This document shows positions 5,649 through 6,696 of a stretch of 6,696 nucleotides of DNA, piece after piece. The first letter of the stretch is position 1. Every line of letters begins with the position of its first letter. Under the pieces are notes generated by a model. That model made no database searches and was not told the origin of the DNA. It saw only the letters and a list, made by a program, of their open reading frames with translations. The stretch is taken from contig JASHWM010000019.1 of NCBI GenBank assembly GCA_030044075.1, positions 1-6,696 of the forward strand. The letters run 5' to 3'. Source of the DNA: Candidatus Rhabdochlamydia sp. (GTDB taxonomy: Bacteria; Chlamydiota; Chlamydiia; Chlamydiales; Rhabdochlamydiaceae). The position numbers and the translations under genes were made by a program.

Positions 5649-6696
5649 CCCCCTGTCCAATCGCGCTTGCGGCGCTTCAAAGTCCAGATCAAATCTCTGT
5701 CCTGACCGATGAATGCTCCATTACCTATGCAGCATTAGACGATCTTGCAAAGGGATTGTGCAGCGCACTAAAAGAGCTGGGGGTTTCAAGGCAATCGATC
5801 GTCTGCTTCTATGCAAGAAGAACAGTTACAACAATCGCGTTTTTTTTCTCTCTCTTCCGGCTGGGAGCCATCGCCTGCCCTTTGAACCCCAAGATCCCTC
5901 CAAAGATGCTGGAGTCTTTCATGAAGCAGCTTGGCAACTGCTCTTTCATCGATCCAGAAAACCTTTCGAGAGAAAAAAACGGGCCTAAAAATGAAGAGCT
6001 GGAAAAAGATGCCCCTTCTGTTTTTCTGTTCACCTCCGGATCGACAGGCGATCCAAAAGTTGCCTGTCTCACGCTCGATAACCTCTTAGTAAATGCCCGA
6101 AGTGTGCGGGAGAAAGTCTCATTAGAGAAAGGCGCAAAGTGGCTATTGAACCTGCCCTTATTTCACGTAAGCGGGATCGGGGTCCTTTTCAGGTCTTTTC
6201 TTGCAGCGTCCACCATTGTGATCTCATCAAAAGAGCTTTCCTCTGCCATCATAGGATCTGGCACCACACACCTTTCCCTTGTCCCTACCCATCTCTATCG
6301 ACTGGAAAAAACAGCGTTTCCTAGCGTTTGTTCCATCATCCTTGGGGGCGCTCCCATTCCACAGATGCTTTGGGAAAAGTTCCATTCTATGCTTCCTCTA
6401 TTCCCTTCCTATGGGATGACGGAGATGGCCTCCACCATCACGCTGAACACCTCAAGGGACGATCATCTTCACCTTGGCAGCGCCCTTACAGGCAGCGCGA
6501 TCAAGCTCTCTATAGAAGGAGAGATCCTCGTGAAAGGACAGTCTCTTTTTGCAGGCTACCTGAAAAATGGGTCGATCCAGCCTCCTGAACTGGACAGCGA
6601 GGGATATTTCGCAACGAAGGACCTTGGAGACATCAAAAATGGGAACCTGTATTGGAAAGGAAGAAAAGACCTTCTTTTTATATCTGGCGGAGAGAA
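5645..6696 (+). CDS. menE: o-Succinylbenzoate--CoA ligase MenE, N-terminal ~350 residues (3' truncated by window edge)
   Basis: Adenylates o-succinylbenzoate with ATP and transfers it to CoA, supplying OSB-CoA to MenB. The frame opens at ATG 5645 (ATGA overlap with the menC stop) and runs without a stop to the window end: 350 full codons plus two bases. Family members are about 450-490 residues, so roughly 100 or more are missing. ANL-superfamily motifs seen in order: ITYAALDDLA near the start; the P-loop FTSGSTGDPK (129-138); LPLFHVSGIG (the MenE-like substrate-site His segment); LGGAPIP; YGMTEMAS (A5, 256-263); YFATKDLGD (A7, with the ribose-binding Asp kept but Lys replacing the Gly of the usual TGD); and the hinge GRKDLLFISGGE (A8) at the edge. 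The A10 catalytic Lys lies beyond the window. By motifs alone it could be another acyl-CoA ligase; the operon makes MenE nearly certain. A T8 run at 5840-5847 encodes FFF in frame and does not break the gene. Confidence 0.95.
   Translation, partial: MTPCPIALAALQSPDQISVLTDECSITYAALDDLAKGLCSALKELGVSRQSIVCFYARRTVTTIAFFFSLFRLGAIACPLNPKIPPKMLESFMKQLGNCSFIDPENLSREKNGPKNEELEKDAPSVFLFTSGSTGDPKVACLTLDNLLVNARSVREKVSLEKGAKWLLNLPLFHVSGIGVLFRSFLAASTIVISSKELSSAIIGSGTTHLSLVPTHLYRLEKTAFPSVCSIILGGAPIPQMLWEKFHSMLPLFPSYGMTEMASTITLNTSRDDHLHLGSALTGSAIKLSIEGEILVKGQSLFAGYLKNGSIQPPELDSEGYFATKDLGDIKNGNLYWKGRKDLLFISGGE

Larger units (their letters stand above)
1..6696 (+). other. Menaquinone biosynthesis operon segment (menF'-D-H-B-A-C-E')
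   Basis: Seven same-strand genes of one pathway overlap at all six junctions: 7 bases (637-643), 16 (2289-2304), 4 (3014-3017), 4 (3829-3832), 13 (4695-4707) and 4 (5645-5648). There is no room for an internal terminator or a conventional intergenic promoter, so a single polycistronic mRNA with translational coupling is inferred. The operon's promoter and its end are outside the window. Not present here are the DHNA-CoA thioesterase and the MenG/UbiE methyltransferase. Confidence 0.9.

Noticed and set aside
5713..6588. Several short + strand reading frames (5713-5988, 6139-6324, 6328-6588)
   Set aside because: All are out of frame with menE, which is continuously open from 5645 to the window end and shows ordered ANL-ligase motifs. 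They are not evidence of a broken menE.
1..6696. A hidden novel system such as defence genes, a mobile element, an RNA gene or a CRISPR array
   Set aside because: Every base belongs to a recognised men gene with family-typical length and active-site residues. I saw no direct-repeat arrays, terminal inverted repeats, tRNA-like cloverleaf or riboswitch-like region, and no intergenic space to hold one.

Overview
The window is a single, completely packed coding block on the + strand. It holds seven consecutive genes of the classical (o-succinylbenzoate) menaquinone/vitamin K2 pathway, in the order menF (3' part only), menD, menH, menB, menA, menC, menE (5' part only). Every junction is an overlap, so there is no intergenic base from position 1 to 6696. 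I see no RNA gene, mobile element, CRISPR array, promoter or terminator. The transcription start lies upstream of position 1 and the end lies beyond 6696.

The genes cover the route from chorismate to demethylmenaquinone almost completely. MenF isomerises chorismate to isochorismate. MenD adds the succinic semialdehyde unit from 2-oxoglutarate to give SEPHCHC. MenH removes pyruvate to give SHCHC, and MenC dehydrates this to o-succinylbenzoate. MenE activates it to OSB-CoA, and MenB closes the ring to DHNA-CoA. MenA, the only membrane protein here, prenylates DHNA to demethylmenaquinone. The DHNA-CoA thioesterase (MenI type) and the final methyltransferase (MenG/UbiE) are not in the window. The key catalytic or cofactor residues I could place are present in all seven proteins, allowing for the cut ends of MenF and MenE, so the pathway looks functional.

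The organism is bacterial and makes menaquinone by the Men rather than the futalosine route. Base composition is intermediate (G+C slightly below half by eye), with many Lys AAA/AAG codons and short homopolymer runs. MenB is of the bicarbonate-dependent (type I) kind, with a Gly in the [12 protein letters not shown] segment. The gene order is the enterobacterial menF-D-H-B-C-E order with menA inserted between menB and menC. As far as I recall, a menA-containing cluster of this general shape occurs in Bacteroidota/Chlorobiota-type and some environmental Chlamydiae/PVC genomes. My best guess is a Gram-negative, possibly environmental chlamydia-like, bacterium, but nothing in the window fixes the taxonomy.

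I found no new biological system here. The points worth a second look are modest: the unbroken overlap architecture, the position of menA, an apparent excess of GATC, A8/T8 tracts inside four of the genes, a 16-base perfect palindrome in menB, and a menC start with no Shine-Dalgarno sequence.
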